Assembly: GCA_043755865.1 (NCBI GenBank) | Contig: JAYUSD010000226.1 | Location: 1 to 14,914, forward strand | DNA: 14,914 bases | Reading direction: 5' to 3' | Source of the DNA: JANMDU01 sp043755865 | GTDB taxonomy: Bacteria > Pseudomonadota > Gammaproteobacteria > Burkholderiales > Burkholderiaceae_C | Shown: positions 6,606-13,888 of the stretch, one piece after another | Position numbering within the stretch: the first letter of the stretch is position 1 | Layout of the letters: every line of letters begins with the position of its first letter | Notes under the pieces: model-generated | What the model saw: only the letters and a program-made list of their open reading frames with translations | Told to the model about the DNA's origin: nothing | The model's database searches: none | Program-made: the position numbers and the translations under genes

Positions 6606-7937
6606 TCACTCATATCCAAAGCTTTTGACCCGCTCCGCGTTATCGGCCCAGCCGCCTTGCACTTTGACCCAAAGCTGGAGGAAGACTTTGGCGTCCATCA
6701 GGCGTTCCAGCTCTTGGCGGGCTTCAGTGCCCATGCGCTTTAAGCCCTCGCCGCCTGCGCCAATCACCATGGCTTTGTGCGAATCGCGCTCGACGATGAT
6801 GGTGGCAGCGATTTTGACGAAACGACCCACGGTTTTTCCGGGCTCTTCGGTGAATTTATCAATGACTACGGTGCTGGTGTAGGGCAGCTCATCGCCAGTG
6901 AAGCGGAAGAGCTTTTCGCGCACAATTTCGCCCGCCATGAAGCGCTCGGATTTATCGGTGATTTCTTCATCTTTATAAATCCACGGCTGCTCAGGCAAGT
7001 ATTTTTCGCAGATCACGAGCAGGCGATCAACGTCTTTTTTCTGCTTGGCGCTCATGGGAATGATTTCTGCAAACTGGATGGTTTTCACCGCCTCCATCTC
7101 TTCAGCATCAAATTCAGCAACTTCCTCGCCCAGACCCAGACCCTGCTCTGCTTTTTCGCCTTGGGCTGCGCCTTCATCGCCCGCTGTAACGCGAACTGCG
7201 CCAAAAGCGGCCAAAGCGGCGGGTGCAGCACCTGCGCTGCCTTGCACTGCATGACTATCACCGTGGGCAGCTCCCTGCCCATCGCCCCGCACTTTTGGCG
7301 CTGTTTTTGGCTCTAGCTTGACAGCCCCCATGCCTTTGGCATGCACCTCCTGCAACCAAGGCGCAATGTCCGCGCGGCGGTTCACGGTATCGAGTTTGTT
7401 CGCCACCAGCACCACCGGCACGCCTTTGGCCTGCTTGCCCAAGAGCGAGAGCACCTTGGCATCCGCGCCCGATAAGCGCCCGGCTTCTACGATGAGCAAA
7501 ATCAAATCCACGCCACTCACAGCGCCAGAGACGGTTTTATTCAGCGAGCGATTGAGCGCGGTGCCGTGGCGCGTTTGGAAGCCGGGCGTGTCAGCGAAAA
7601 CGAATTGCGCTGCGCCTTGGCTGCGAATGCCCAGAATGCGATGGCGTGTGGTTTGCGCTTTGCGCGACGTGATGCTGACTTTTTGACCGACCAAAGCATT
7701 GAGCAAAGTGCTCTTGCCCACGTTGGGTTTGCCGACGATGGCGATCATGCCGCAGCGCTGCGCAGCAGCAGGCTGCGCGGGCGCTTGCGAAGCAGGGTCA
7801 GCAGCGGCTGCCTTGCTGAAAAAGGCATCCAGCAATTGATCGGTGGGCACGCCGGTGGCCGTGGGCGCTGCCTGAGTGGATGGCGCTGTGGGCACTGTCG
7901 GGATGATCGACGTGGTGGTGGACGGTGTTTTTTTCAT
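6606..7937 (-). CDS. era: GTPase Era with N-terminal extension and low-complexity insertion
   Basis: Era is an essential GTPase that binds 16S rRNA near its 3' end during 30S maturation. The G domain has G1 GKPNVGKS (69-76), G3 DTPG (116-119), G4 NKLD (180-183) and G5 SAK (296-298). The C-terminal KH RNA-binding domain includes VIGAGGEGLKRM (391-402) and the protein ends ERVKSFGYE. At 443 residues it is far longer than E. coli Era (301). Residues 1-60 are a Thr/Pro/Ala-rich extension. About 80-85 extra Ala/Gly/Glu-rich residues (roughly 204-288) sit between G4 and G5. The frame stays open across both additions and all motifs are intact, so the protein is probably functional. A downstream start near the G domain is possible for the N-terminus but would not remove the insertion. 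Confidence 0.95.
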   Translation of the reverse strand: MKKTPSTTTSIIPTVPTAPSTQAAPTATGVPTDQLLDAFFSKAAAADPASQAPAQPAAAQRCGMIAIVGKPNVGKSTLLNALVGQKVSITSRKAQTTRHRILGIRSQGAAQFVFADTPGFQTRHGTALNRSLNKTVSGAVSGVDLILLIVEAGRLSGADAKVLSLLGKQAKGVPVVLVANKLDTVNRRADIAPWLQEVHAKGMGAVKLEPKTAPKVRGDGQGAAHGDSHAVQGSAGAAPAALAAFGAVRVTAGDEGAAQGEKAEQGLGLGEEVAEFDAEEMEAVKTIQFAEIIPMSAKQKKDVDRLLVICEKYLPEQPWIYKDEEITDKSERFMAGEIVREKLFRFTGDELPYTSTVVIDKFTEEPGKTVGRFVKIAATIIVERDSHKAMVIGAGGEGLKRMGTEARQELERLMDAKVFLQLWVKVQGGWADNAERVKSFGYE

Positions 7938-7952
7938 AGATTTAGGGGTGTA

Positions 7953-7992
7953 GCCAGCATGGATACTGCGCGGAGTGCTATTGTATTAATAG
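7953..7992 (+). repeat. 40-bp dispersed intergenic repeat, copy C
   Basis: Begins GCCAGCATGG, contains TGCGCGGAGTGCTAT and ends TTAATAG. It lies in the 70-bp gap between rnc and era, which in many bacteria overlap or nearly touch. It aligns over 40 bases with copies A, B and D without gaps. Confidence 0.8.
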
Positions 7993-8007
7993 CGATACTG
8001 AAATTCG

Positions 8008-8700
8008 TCAGGCGGGCAACGCGAGCAATTTGAGCATGGCCGCTGCTGCTTCTTGCTCCGCCGCGCGACGCGAGCTGCCAAAGCCGCGTGCTTCGCGCTC
8101 TAACTTTTCAATCGTGCATTGCACCTCAAAGGTTTGCCGATGCGCGGCGCCCGTGATGCTCATCACGTTGTAAGCGGGCACATGCATTTTTCGACCTTGT
8201 AGCCATTCTTGGAGCTCAGTTTTCGGATCTTTGGCAGCCGCTGGCATTTCAGGGTTGATGGCGACATTGTCAAACAAGCGATGCACCAAGGCTGCAGCAA
8301 TATCAAAGCCTGCATCCAAATACACCGCGCCGATCACTGCCTCCAGCGCATCGGCAAGGATAGAGGGGCGTTTGCTGCCGCCAGATTGCAGCTCGCCTTC
8401 GCCAAGGCGAATCAAGCTGCCCAAATGCAGATCATGCGCAATTTTGTGCAGTGTATCTTGCTTGACCAAATTGGCTCTTACGCGCGAGAGCTCGCCTTCT
8501 TGCAGCGTGCCCAGCGCTTGAAACAGCATGCCAGACACCGCCAAATTCAGTACCGAATCGCCTAAAAACTCCAAGCGCTCATTGTGAGCAGCGCTGTAGC
8601 TGCGATGCGTGAGCGCTTGCGCGAGCAAAGCGGGCTTGCGAAACTGATGTTGCAGGCGCTGCTGCAACTGAACCGTAGCATCAGACAAAGCGGCGACCAA
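8008..8700 (-). CDS. rnc: Ribonuclease III
   Basis: Cuts double-stranded RNA, processing the rRNA precursor and regulating mRNAs. The 230-residue protein contains the signature NERLEFLGDS (40-49) with Glu41, Glu44 and Asp48. The second metal-binding set is in LADALEAVIGAVYLDAG (Asp117 and Glu120). The C-terminal double-stranded RNA-binding domain runs from about DPKTELQEWLQ (156) to AAMLKLLAL. No ATG lies near the expected N-terminus; the best start is TTG at 8698-8700, 18 bp after the DUF4845 gene. The in-frame sequence upstream reaches that gene's TAA with no other start. The ribosome-binding site is weak, so translation may depend on coupling. The order lepB-DUF4845-rnc-era matches related genomes. 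Confidence 0.95.
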   Translation of the reverse strand: MVAALSDATVQLQQRLQHQFRKPALLAQALTHRSYSAAHNERLEFLGDSVLNLAVSGMLFQALGTLQEGELSRVRANLVKQDTLHKIAHDLHLGSLIRLGEGELQSGGSKRPSILADALEAVIGAVYLDAGFDIAAALVHRLFDNVAINPEMPAAAKDPKTELQEWLQGRKMHVPAYNVMSITGAAHRQTFEVQCTIEKLEREARGFGSSRRAAEQEAAAAMLKLLALPA

Positions 8701-8718
8701 GAAAGCAAAAGCCCAACA

Positions 8719-9066
8719 TTACTTGGTGCTACTGCCCGAATACTTCAGGAGCAAGTAGGCGGGTCCGCCCAAATGAATTTCTTTCTGATACGCAAAACTG
8801 ACAACGACCTTGTCGCCATTTTTTGAAACATCGAGATCTTTCCCGGAGATCGCTTTGAAATCATCAATCGCTTGTGCTTTATCAAAATTATTGCGTATTT
8901 CGACAATCGTGCCGCCTTGCGCGGCTACTTTGTTCATGGCTTTATTGATAGCCTGATATTCAATCAACGTAGGAATCGCTTGCGCCCCCACTACGCCGGC
9001 AAACGCCAAAACTACACCGACAAAGAGCAAGCCGATCAAAGAGATGCCGCGTTGTTGAGATTTCAT
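8719..9066 (-). CDS. DUF4845 small membrane-anchored protein
   Basis: A 115-residue protein with one N-terminal membrane segment (about 8-30, GISLIGLLFVGVVLAFAGVVG). A soluble part follows, containing IPTLIEYQAINKAMNKVA and ending near VVVSFAYQKEIHLGGPAYLLLKY. The N-terminus KSQQRGISLIGLL resembles a type IV pilin-like leader and helix, a common trait of this family. Position between lepB and rnc is the conserved context of DUF4845 proteins in beta- and gammaproteobacteria. The function is not established. The ATG is at 9064-9066, 25 bp after lepB. Confidence 0.88.
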   Translation of the reverse strand: MKSQQRGISLIGLLFVGVVLAFAGVVGAQAIPTLIEYQAINKAMNKVAAQGGTIVEIRNNFDKAQAIDDFKAISGKDLDVSKNGDKVVVSFAYQKEIHLGGPAYLLLKYSGSSTK

Positions 9067-9091
9067 GGATGACCTTCAGTGAAAAAATGAC

Positions 9092-10105
9092 TTAATCAAA
9101 AGAACCAATTCTGCGTAGATTACCAAAATTCATCCACACAAAAAAGGCCTTGCCCACGATATTTTTCTCTGGCACAAAGCCCCAATAGCGCGAATCAAGC
9201 GAATTGTCTCGATTGTCGCCCATCATAAAGAAATGGCCAGCGGGCACTTTGCACACCACGCCCTCCACACTGTAGCGGCAGTTTTGTTTGAAAGCGAAAT
9301 CTTCCACACCAGGAATCATGGCCGGGCGATTATCATCATTGAGCAGCTTATGCTTCTTGCTGCCGCCCTTAGACAAATCCATCAGCTCTTCAAATTGCTT
9401 GGCATATTGCATGGTGCTTTCTTCCAGAAAATCGGGCAGCACATCTTTAGACAATGGCTTGCCATTGATGGCCAGCTTCTTGTTCAAATAGCTCACCTCA
9501 TCGCCAGGCAAGCCGATCACGCGCTTGATGTAATCCACATTGGGATTGGGCGGATAGCGAAACACCATCACATCGCCACGCTCGGGATTGTTGACATCAA
9601 TAATTTTCTTATTAATGACCGGCAGGCGCACGCCGTAGGTGAATTTGTTAACCAAGATCAAATCACCCACATGCAACGTCGGGATCATGGAGCCGGTAGG
9701 AATTTTGAAAGGCTCAAACAAGAACGAACGCAGCAAAAACACGACGCAAATCACGGGAAAGAGCCCCGCTGTCCAATCGAGCCACCAAGGCTGCTGCAGC
9801 ACCACATCTCTGGAAGCTAACATTTCCTTGGCATGCGTCTCAGTTTGGCTGATGCCCATTTTGGCCAGCTCCGCTTGGCGTGCGGTGGCTTGGCTCTCAA
9901 TGGATGCCGCTGCGCGGTTACGCTCAGGCAAAAAGATAAAGTGCTCAAGCAACCAATAGACACCTGTGACCAGAGTGGCAATGAAGAGCAGCAACGAAAA
10001 GTTGCCCTCAAACACATTGAAATACCAAGCCGCCGCATAGGCCACAAATGCGCCCAGCACCAGTGTCGTGATGCCCGGCATCAATTTCATCAACTTGTCG
10101 CTCAT
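9092..10105 (-). CDS. lepB: Signal peptidase I
   Basis: Membrane serine protease that cleaves signal peptides of exported proteins on the periplasmic face. The 337-residue protein has two hydrophobic N-terminal segments (about 10-30 and 36-58) and a charged cytoplasmic loop (60-105). A third hydrophobic segment leads into the catalytic domain. Box B is FKIPTGSMIPTL with the nucleophile Ser139. Box D is DYIKRVIGLPGD with the general-base Lys194. Box E is GDNRDNSLDSRYWGFVP near the C-terminus. All catalytic elements are present. The ATG overlaps the lepA stop as TAATG, so translation is probably coupled to lepA. A loop rich in Lys, Ser and Gly (about 235-260) is a lineage-type insertion in the periplasmic domain. 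Confidence 0.97.
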   Translation of the reverse strand: MSDKLMKLMPGITTLVLGAFVAYAAAWYFNVFEGNFSLLLFIATLVTGVYWLLEHFIFLPERNRAAASIESQATARQAELAKMGISQTETHAKEMLASRDVVLQQPWWLDWTAGLFPVICVVFLLRSFLFEPFKIPTGSMIPTLHVGDLILVNKFTYGVRLPVINKKIIDVNNPERGDVMVFRYPPNPNVDYIKRVIGLPGDEVSYLNKKLAINGKPLSKDVLPDFLEESTMQYAKQFEELMDLSKGGSKKHKLLNDDNRPAMIPGVEDFAFKQNCRYSVEGVVCKVPAGHFFMMGDNRDNSLDSRYWGFVPEKNIVGKAFFVWMNFGNLRRIGSFD

Positions 10106-11931
10106 TAATCTTCCACCTGCAAAATAGCCAAAAACGCTTCTTGGGGCACTTCCACCGTGCCGATTTGCTTCATGCGCTTTTTACCCGCCTTCTGCTTTTC
10201 CAAGAGCTTTTTCTTGCGCGTGATGTCGCCGCCGTAGCATTTAGCGAGCACGTTTTTGCGCAAGGCCTTGATTGTCTCACGGGCAATAATATTGCCGCCA
10301 ATGGCCGCTTGAATAATCACGTCATACATTTGGCGGCTGATGATCTCGCGCATTTTTGCGGCGACTGCCCGCCCGCGGTAGGTGGCCTGCGTGCGGTGGA
10401 CGATGATGGAAAGCGCATCTACTTTCTCATTGTTGAGCAGCATGTCGATCTTGACCACATCACTGGCGCGATATTCTTTGAACTCATAATCCATCGAAGC
10501 ATAGCCCCGGCTCACAGATTTGAGCTTGTCAAAGAAATCGAGCACGATCTCGCCCAGCGGCATGTCATACGTCAGCACCACTTGACGGCCTTTGTAAGCC
10601 ATGTTGAGCTGCACACCGCGCTTTTGGTTGGCCAGCGTCATCACCGAGCCTACGTATTCTTGCGGCACATAAATATGCACCTCCACGATCGGCTCGCGGA
10701 TTTCTTCAATGCGCGAGACCTCGGGCATCTTCGATGGATTCTCCACCAGCAGCGTCTCCGGATCTTTCCCGCCCGTCACCACTTCATACACCACGCTGGG
10801 CGCAGTCGTGATCAAGTCTTGATCAAACTCGCGCTCGAGCCGCTCTTGCACGATCTCCATATGCAGCAGACCCAGAAAGCCGCAGCGAAAGCCAAAGCCC
10901 AGCGCTTGCGAGACTTCCGGCTCAAAGCGCAGTGCTGAATCGTTAAGCTGGAGCTTCGTCAAAGCATCGCGTAATTGCTCATACTCGCTCGATTCGCTCG
11001 GATAGAGCCCTGCGAACACTTGCGGCTGAATTTCTTTGAATCCGGGTAGCGCTTCCATAGCTGGCGCAATATTCATCAAGCCCTGCTCGCCGCGCGTGAC
11101 GACGCGCGTCACCGTATCACCCACCCTCGCAGCCTTGAGTTCTTTGATACCCGCAATGATGTAACCCACCTCGCCCGCTTCGAGCGATTTGCGCGGCTCG
11201 TCGCTCGGCGTAAACACACCAATGCTGTCCGCGTTGTATTGCGAGCCATTGGCCATCATCAAAATCTTGTCGCCCTTGGCCAAGCGGCCATCCACGATGC
11301 GCACCAGCATCACCACGCCCACATAGCTGTCAAACCAACTGTCGACAATCATTGCGCGCAGCGGTGCATCAGGGTTGCCACGCGGCGGCGGCACTTTCGC
11401 CACCACCATCTCCAGCACCTCGTCGATGCCCATGCCGGTCTTGGCCGAGATCGCAATGGCGTCTGACGCATCCAAGCCGATCACTTCTTCAATTTCTTTT
11501 TTCGCCGTCTCAGGATCAGCCTGTGGCAAATCCATCTTATTCAGCACGCAGCTCACCTCGACGCCAAGATCTAAAGCGGTGTAGCAGTTCGCCACCGTCT
11601 GCGCTTCCACGCCTTGCGATGCATCCACCACAAGCAGCGCGCCTTCGCATGCGGAGAGCGAGCGCGAGACTTCATAAGAGAAGTCCACATGGCCCGGCGT
11701 GTCGATCAAATTCAGGTTGTATGTTTGCCCATCGCGTGCTTTGTATTGCAGCGCAGCGGTCTGCGCTTTGATAGTTATCCCACGCTCTTTCTCGATATCC
11801 ATCGAATCCAAAACTTGGCTTGTCATCTCGCGATCAGACAGACCTCCGCAGCGATGGATCAAGCGATCGGCCAGCGTGGATTTGCCGTGATCAATGTGCG
11901 CAATGATGGAAAAATTTCTAATGTGGTTCAT
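10105..11931 (-). CDS. lepA: Elongation factor 4 (LepA)
   Basis: Ribosome-associated GTPase related to EF-G, linked to translation under stress and to 30S assembly; cytoplasmic or membrane-associated. With the ATG at 11929-11931 the product has 608 residues, close to E. coli LepA (599). It opens with the family N-terminus MNHIRNFSIIAHIDHGKSTL (G1). Then come RGITIKAQTAAL (switch I), DTPGHVDFSYEV (G3), NKMDLPQADPE (G4) and SAKTGMGIDE (G5). FEPEVSQALGFGFRCGFLG and the LepA-specific C-terminal domain ending KRMKQIGTVEVPQEAFLAIL follow. An in-frame TTG 15 bases upstream is less likely. It is the first gene of the long minus-strand row. A terminator-like hairpin lies in its leader. Confidence 0.98.
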   Translation of the reverse strand: MNHIRNFSIIAHIDHGKSTLADRLIHRCGGLSDREMTSQVLDSMDIEKERGITIKAQTAALQYKARDGQTYNLNLIDTPGHVDFSYEVSRSLSACEGALLVVDASQGVEAQTVANCYTALDLGVEVSCVLNKMDLPQADPETAKKEIEEVIGLDASDAIAISAKTGMGIDEVLEMVVAKVPPPRGNPDAPLRAMIVDSWFDSYVGVVMLVRIVDGRLAKGDKILMMANGSQYNADSIGVFTPSDEPRKSLEAGEVGYIIAGIKELKAARVGDTVTRVVTRGEQGLMNIAPAMEALPGFKEIQPQVFAGLYPSESSEYEQLRDALTKLQLNDSALRFEPEVSQALGFGFRCGFLGLLHMEIVQERLEREFDQDLITTAPSVVYEVVTGGKDPETLLVENPSKMPEVSRIEEIREPIVEVHIYVPQEYVGSVMTLANQKRGVQLNMAYKGRQVVLTYDMPLGEIVLDFFDKLKSVSRGYASMDYEFKEYRASDVVKIDMLLNNEKVDALSIIVHRTQATYRGRAVAAKMREIISRQMYDVIIQAAIGGNIIARETIKALRKNVLAKCYGGDITRKKKLLEKQKAGKKRMKQIGTVEVPQEAFLAILQVED

Positions 11932-12006
11932 CAACAAAAATCTCAAATGAATTCAATAAGTGCTTGATACGTATAGCTCTTACGCCACTACAAAACCAAC
12001 AGACAA

Positions 12007-12039
12007 GAAAAAGGGCACGTCCTTTTCGAGACGTGCCCT
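12007..12039 (-). terminator. Intrinsic terminator upstream of lepA (attenuator or small-RNA end)
   Basis: On the minus strand, the 10-bp perfect stem AGGGCACGTC/GACGTGCCCT with the 8-nt loop TCGAAAAG is followed by TTTTTCTTG, a textbook rho-independent terminator. No T-run follows on the plus strand, so it acts on leftward transcripts, about 80 nt before the lepA ATG. No convincing protein gene ends just upstream. The terminated transcript would therefore be a lepA leader or a small RNA. Confidence 0.75.
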
Positions 12040-12092
12040 ACAAACCAACAATCTATTGGCAACTGCGATAGTTGGACTTTCATTGTAGGGCA
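12034..12092 (-). promoter_or_regulatory. Putative antiterminator pairing in the lepA leader
   Basis: On the minus strand TGCCCTACAA (12083-12092) is a perfect complement of TTGTAGGGCA (12034-12043), which overlaps six bases of the terminator's 5' arm. The two structures cannot form together. This is the layout of a transcription attenuator. A 31-codon open frame (12083 to 11988) starting in the same region runs across the hairpin but has no ribosome-binding site. The ligand or signal is unknown. Confidence 0.4.
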
Positions 12093-12122
12093 AGCGCTTA
12101 GGTCGCACACGGGAAGTTTCTC

Positions 12123-12149
12123 TAAATATTGCACGTTGCAAGGCAACAA
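12123..12149 (-). promoter_or_regulatory. Weak promoter candidate for the lepA leader RNA
   Basis: TTGTTG (12144-12149) and TATTTA (12123-12128) on the minus strand are spaced 15 bp, shorter than ideal. A start just downstream would give roughly 110 nt of RNA up to the terminator. Other start sites further right are equally possible. Confidence 0.22.
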
Positions 12150-12167
12150 CGAGGAATTGTTAACAGG

Positions 12168-12176
12168 TTATCCACA
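12168..12176 (+). promoter_or_regulatory. Perfect DnaA-box sequence
   Basis: TTATCCACA matches the consensus DnaA box exactly. Nearby TGTGGGCAA (12182-12190) and TGTGGATGG (12215-12223) each differ from the consensus at two positions. There is no dnaA, dnaN or rpmH here, so this is not recognisably an origin. A regulatory role or chance are both open. Confidence 0.35.
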
Positions 12177-12483
12177 ATTTCTGTGGGCAAGTCTTGTAAC
12201 GCATGGGGATGGCCTGTGGATGGCTGGTGGACAGCCTGTGCGCTGCCCGTATTAGCGAGATCAAATGCCTTTGATATATCCAAATCGGTTGAACGGGTGT
12301 GTTGATTTTAGCTGTTTTGGGTATGAGTCTCGGCAAATTGTGTGCTTTGGCTGATTTTGAATCTAGGGGCGTGATAAATGCAAACATTTGTATCTAAACC
12401 ACATTCCTTGCGCGGCGTGCGGCTTTTAAGATTCTCCAAAAAAATGCTTGACAAGCGCGATCCGTGATTAAAAACGTGCCCTT
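12177..12483. other. Intergenic stretch without a convincing gene
   Basis: Between the DnaA-box area and repeat copy D I see no protein gene, tRNA or rRNA. Two minus-strand open frames (12160-12387 and 12394-12606) have no family resemblance and no good ribosome-binding sites. TTGACA (12448-12453) with TAAAAA (12469-12474) could be a rightward promoter for the HtrA-like gene, but the spacing is only 15 bp. Confidence 0.5.
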
Positions 12484-12523
12484 GCCGGCGTATTTGCTGC
12501 GCAGAGCGCTATGAAAATCGTAG
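12484..12523 (+). repeat. 40-bp dispersed intergenic repeat, copy D
   Basis: Begins GCCGGCGTATTTGC, contains TGCGCAGAGCGCTATG and ends AATCGTAG. It lies in the divergent gap between lepA and the HtrA-like gene, in the same orientation as copies B and C. The 40-base alignment has no gaps. Confidence 0.75.
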
Positions 12524-12632
12524 TTGCCTAGGCGTACTGCGAGGGCCACGTGCGCGCTCCGAAAACCCAATGAAAACTCCTTGCCAGCGTCACCGTTTGA
12601 GCGCAAGATAAGTTGACTTTTTGGACAAAATC

Positions 12633-13709
12633 ATGCGCCCAGCTTCTTTTTTTACCTCGCGTTATCCTTTGGCTGTTCGATTGCTTCTGCCCGTTGTATT
12701 TGCAGCAAGCGCAAGCGTTATCCAGCCGCTCTCACTAGCCGCCTCGCCTCCCGTGAACAGTGCCAGTGCGCAAGACACGATCAATGCGCTGAGTAAAGCG
12801 CAAACCGCCGTGGTGGGCGTGCAGGTGATCGCGGCTGACGGCGCACGCTCTGCGCAAACCTTGGGCAAGCAGCGCAGCGGTTCGGGCGTGGTGATCGCAG
12901 CCGATGGTTTGATCGTCACGATCGGCTATTTGATCCTAGAAGCCGATCAAATTCAGATCACCACCGTCGATAAAAAGACCGTGCCCGCTCGCGTGGTGGC
13001 CTACGATTTAGCCACGGGCTTTGGCCTGATTCGCCCTGTCGTGCCCTTGCGCGGCATCGCACCCGTTGCGTTGGGCGGCACACTAGATATCAAAACCGGT
13101 GAATCCCTCATGGCCAGCACCGGCGCATCCGAGGGCGATGATGCAGACGTAGCCATGACGCAGTTGGTGAGCAAACGCGCCTTTTCCGGCTATTGGGAAT
13201 ATCACATTGATGGCGCGCTATTTACCAGCCCGCCCGTGCAAAACCATTCTGGCGCACCGCTGTTTAACCAAAAAGGCGAGCTGCTGGGCATTGGCAGTTT
13301 GTTCGTGATGGATGCCATGGGTCAAAATGTTCGCCTACCCGGCAATATGTTCGTCCCCGTCGATCTGCTCAAGCCCATCATGAGCGAGATGCTGCAAACC
13401 GGAAGCAGCAAACTCTCCAAGCGCCCTTGGCTCGGCTTAACCTCTTCAGAGCAAGGCGGCAGAGTGCAGATCGTGCGCATCAATCCCGATAGCCCCGCGC
13501 AAGCTGCTGGCCTTAAAGTGGGCGATGTGGTGCTGGCAGTTGATGATGCAAAAGTCGCGAGCCTAGAGACCTTCTACAAAAAAGTCTGGGATCGCGCATC
13601 GCCAGAAGGCGAGATCAAGCTCACAGTGTTGCAAGGCGCGGATTTAAAAACGATTACGCTCAAAGCCGTAGACCGCATGAGCACAATGATGAAGCCAGCG
13701 GGTATTTGA
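12633..13709 (+). CDS. HtrA/DegP-like protein with PDZ domain, catalytic His and Asp lost (probable pseudoprotease)
   Basis: A 358-residue exported protein of the S1C (HtrA) type from the ATG at 12633; a TTG 12 bases upstream is less likely. A signal peptide covers about residues 1-37 (hydrophobic LLLPVVFAASASV, then LSLAAS). The protease-like domain has GSGVVIAADG, where family members read GSGxIIxxDG. The usual TNNHVV is replaced by TIGYLI (Tyr99 in place of His). The usual TDLAVL is TGFGLI (Gly129 in place of Asp). The serine box is NHSGAPL, retaining Ser206. One PDZ domain follows (about 262-346: RPWLGLTSS, GGRVQIVRINPDSPAQAAGL, VGDVVLAVDD). With two triad residues replaced, proteolysis is unlikely and a binding or scaffold role is more plausible. 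It is divergent from lepA; its partner is unknown. Confidence 0.85.
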   Translation: MRPASFFTSRYPLAVRLLLPVVFAASASVIQPLSLAASPPVNSASAQDTINALSKAQTAVVGVQVIAADGARSAQTLGKQRSGSGVVIAADGLIVTIGYLILEADQIQITTVDKKTVPARVVAYDLATGFGLIRPVVPLRGIAPVALGGTLDIKTGESLMASTGASEGDDADVAMTQLVSKRAFSGYWEYHIDGALFTSPPVQNHSGAPLFNQKGELLGIGSLFVMDAMGQNVRLPGNMFVPVDLLKPIMSEMLQTGSSKLSKRPWLGLTSSEQGGRVQIVRINPDSPAQAAGLKVGDVVLAVDDAKVASLETFYKKVWDRASPEGEIKLTVLQGADLKTITLKAVDRMSTMMKPAGI

Positions 13710-13749
13710 TAATTCGCGCTTCCTCAAGCACCGTTCGCTCCGCGCACCA

Positions 13750-13780
13750 CGTTCGCCCTGAGGTATGGAAGGGCTGCGCC
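13750..13780 (+). repeat. GTTCG-type palindromic intergenic repeat, copy 1 (diverged)
   Basis: CGTTCGCCCTGAGGTATGGA, followed by AGGGCTGCGCC, is a degraded form of the repeat seen more intact at 13812. In many proteobacteria the intact form reads GTTCGCCCTGAGCCTGTCGA followed by AGG. Confidence 0.6.
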
Positions 13781-13811
13781 TTGCAAACCCTGCTCGCATC
13801 CAGCCAAACCC

Positions 13812-13836
13812 CGTTCGGGCTGAGCCTGTCGAAGCC
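13812..13836 (+). repeat. GTTCG-type palindromic intergenic repeat, copy 2
   Basis: CGTTCGGGCTGAGCCTGTCG followed by AAGCC. It belongs to a widespread proteobacterial extragenic palindrome family. Together with copy 1 it lies just after the HtrA-like gene. No transposase is visible in the window. Confidence 0.65.
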
Positions 13837-13888
13837 AGCTTGATTAGCATTCAACCGCTTCGCCTCCACACCACCCGCTCGCCTGCCA

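Noticed and set aside
6777..7316. Long plus-strand open frame opposite era
   Set aside because: It is antisense to a clearly recognised gene and its translation shows no known motif; an effect of codon bias.
10141..10938. 265-codon plus-strand open frame opposite lepA, and a 195-codon one opposite lepB (9233-9820)
   Set aside because: Composition is rich in His, Leu and Gln as expected from the antisense of conserved GC-biased genes; lepA and lepB are unambiguous.
12160..12606. Two minus-strand open frames (12160-12387 and 12394-12606) between lepA and the HtrA-like gene
   Set aside because: No family resemblance, no good ribosome-binding sites, and they run through the DnaA-box and repeat D sequences; more likely non-coding.
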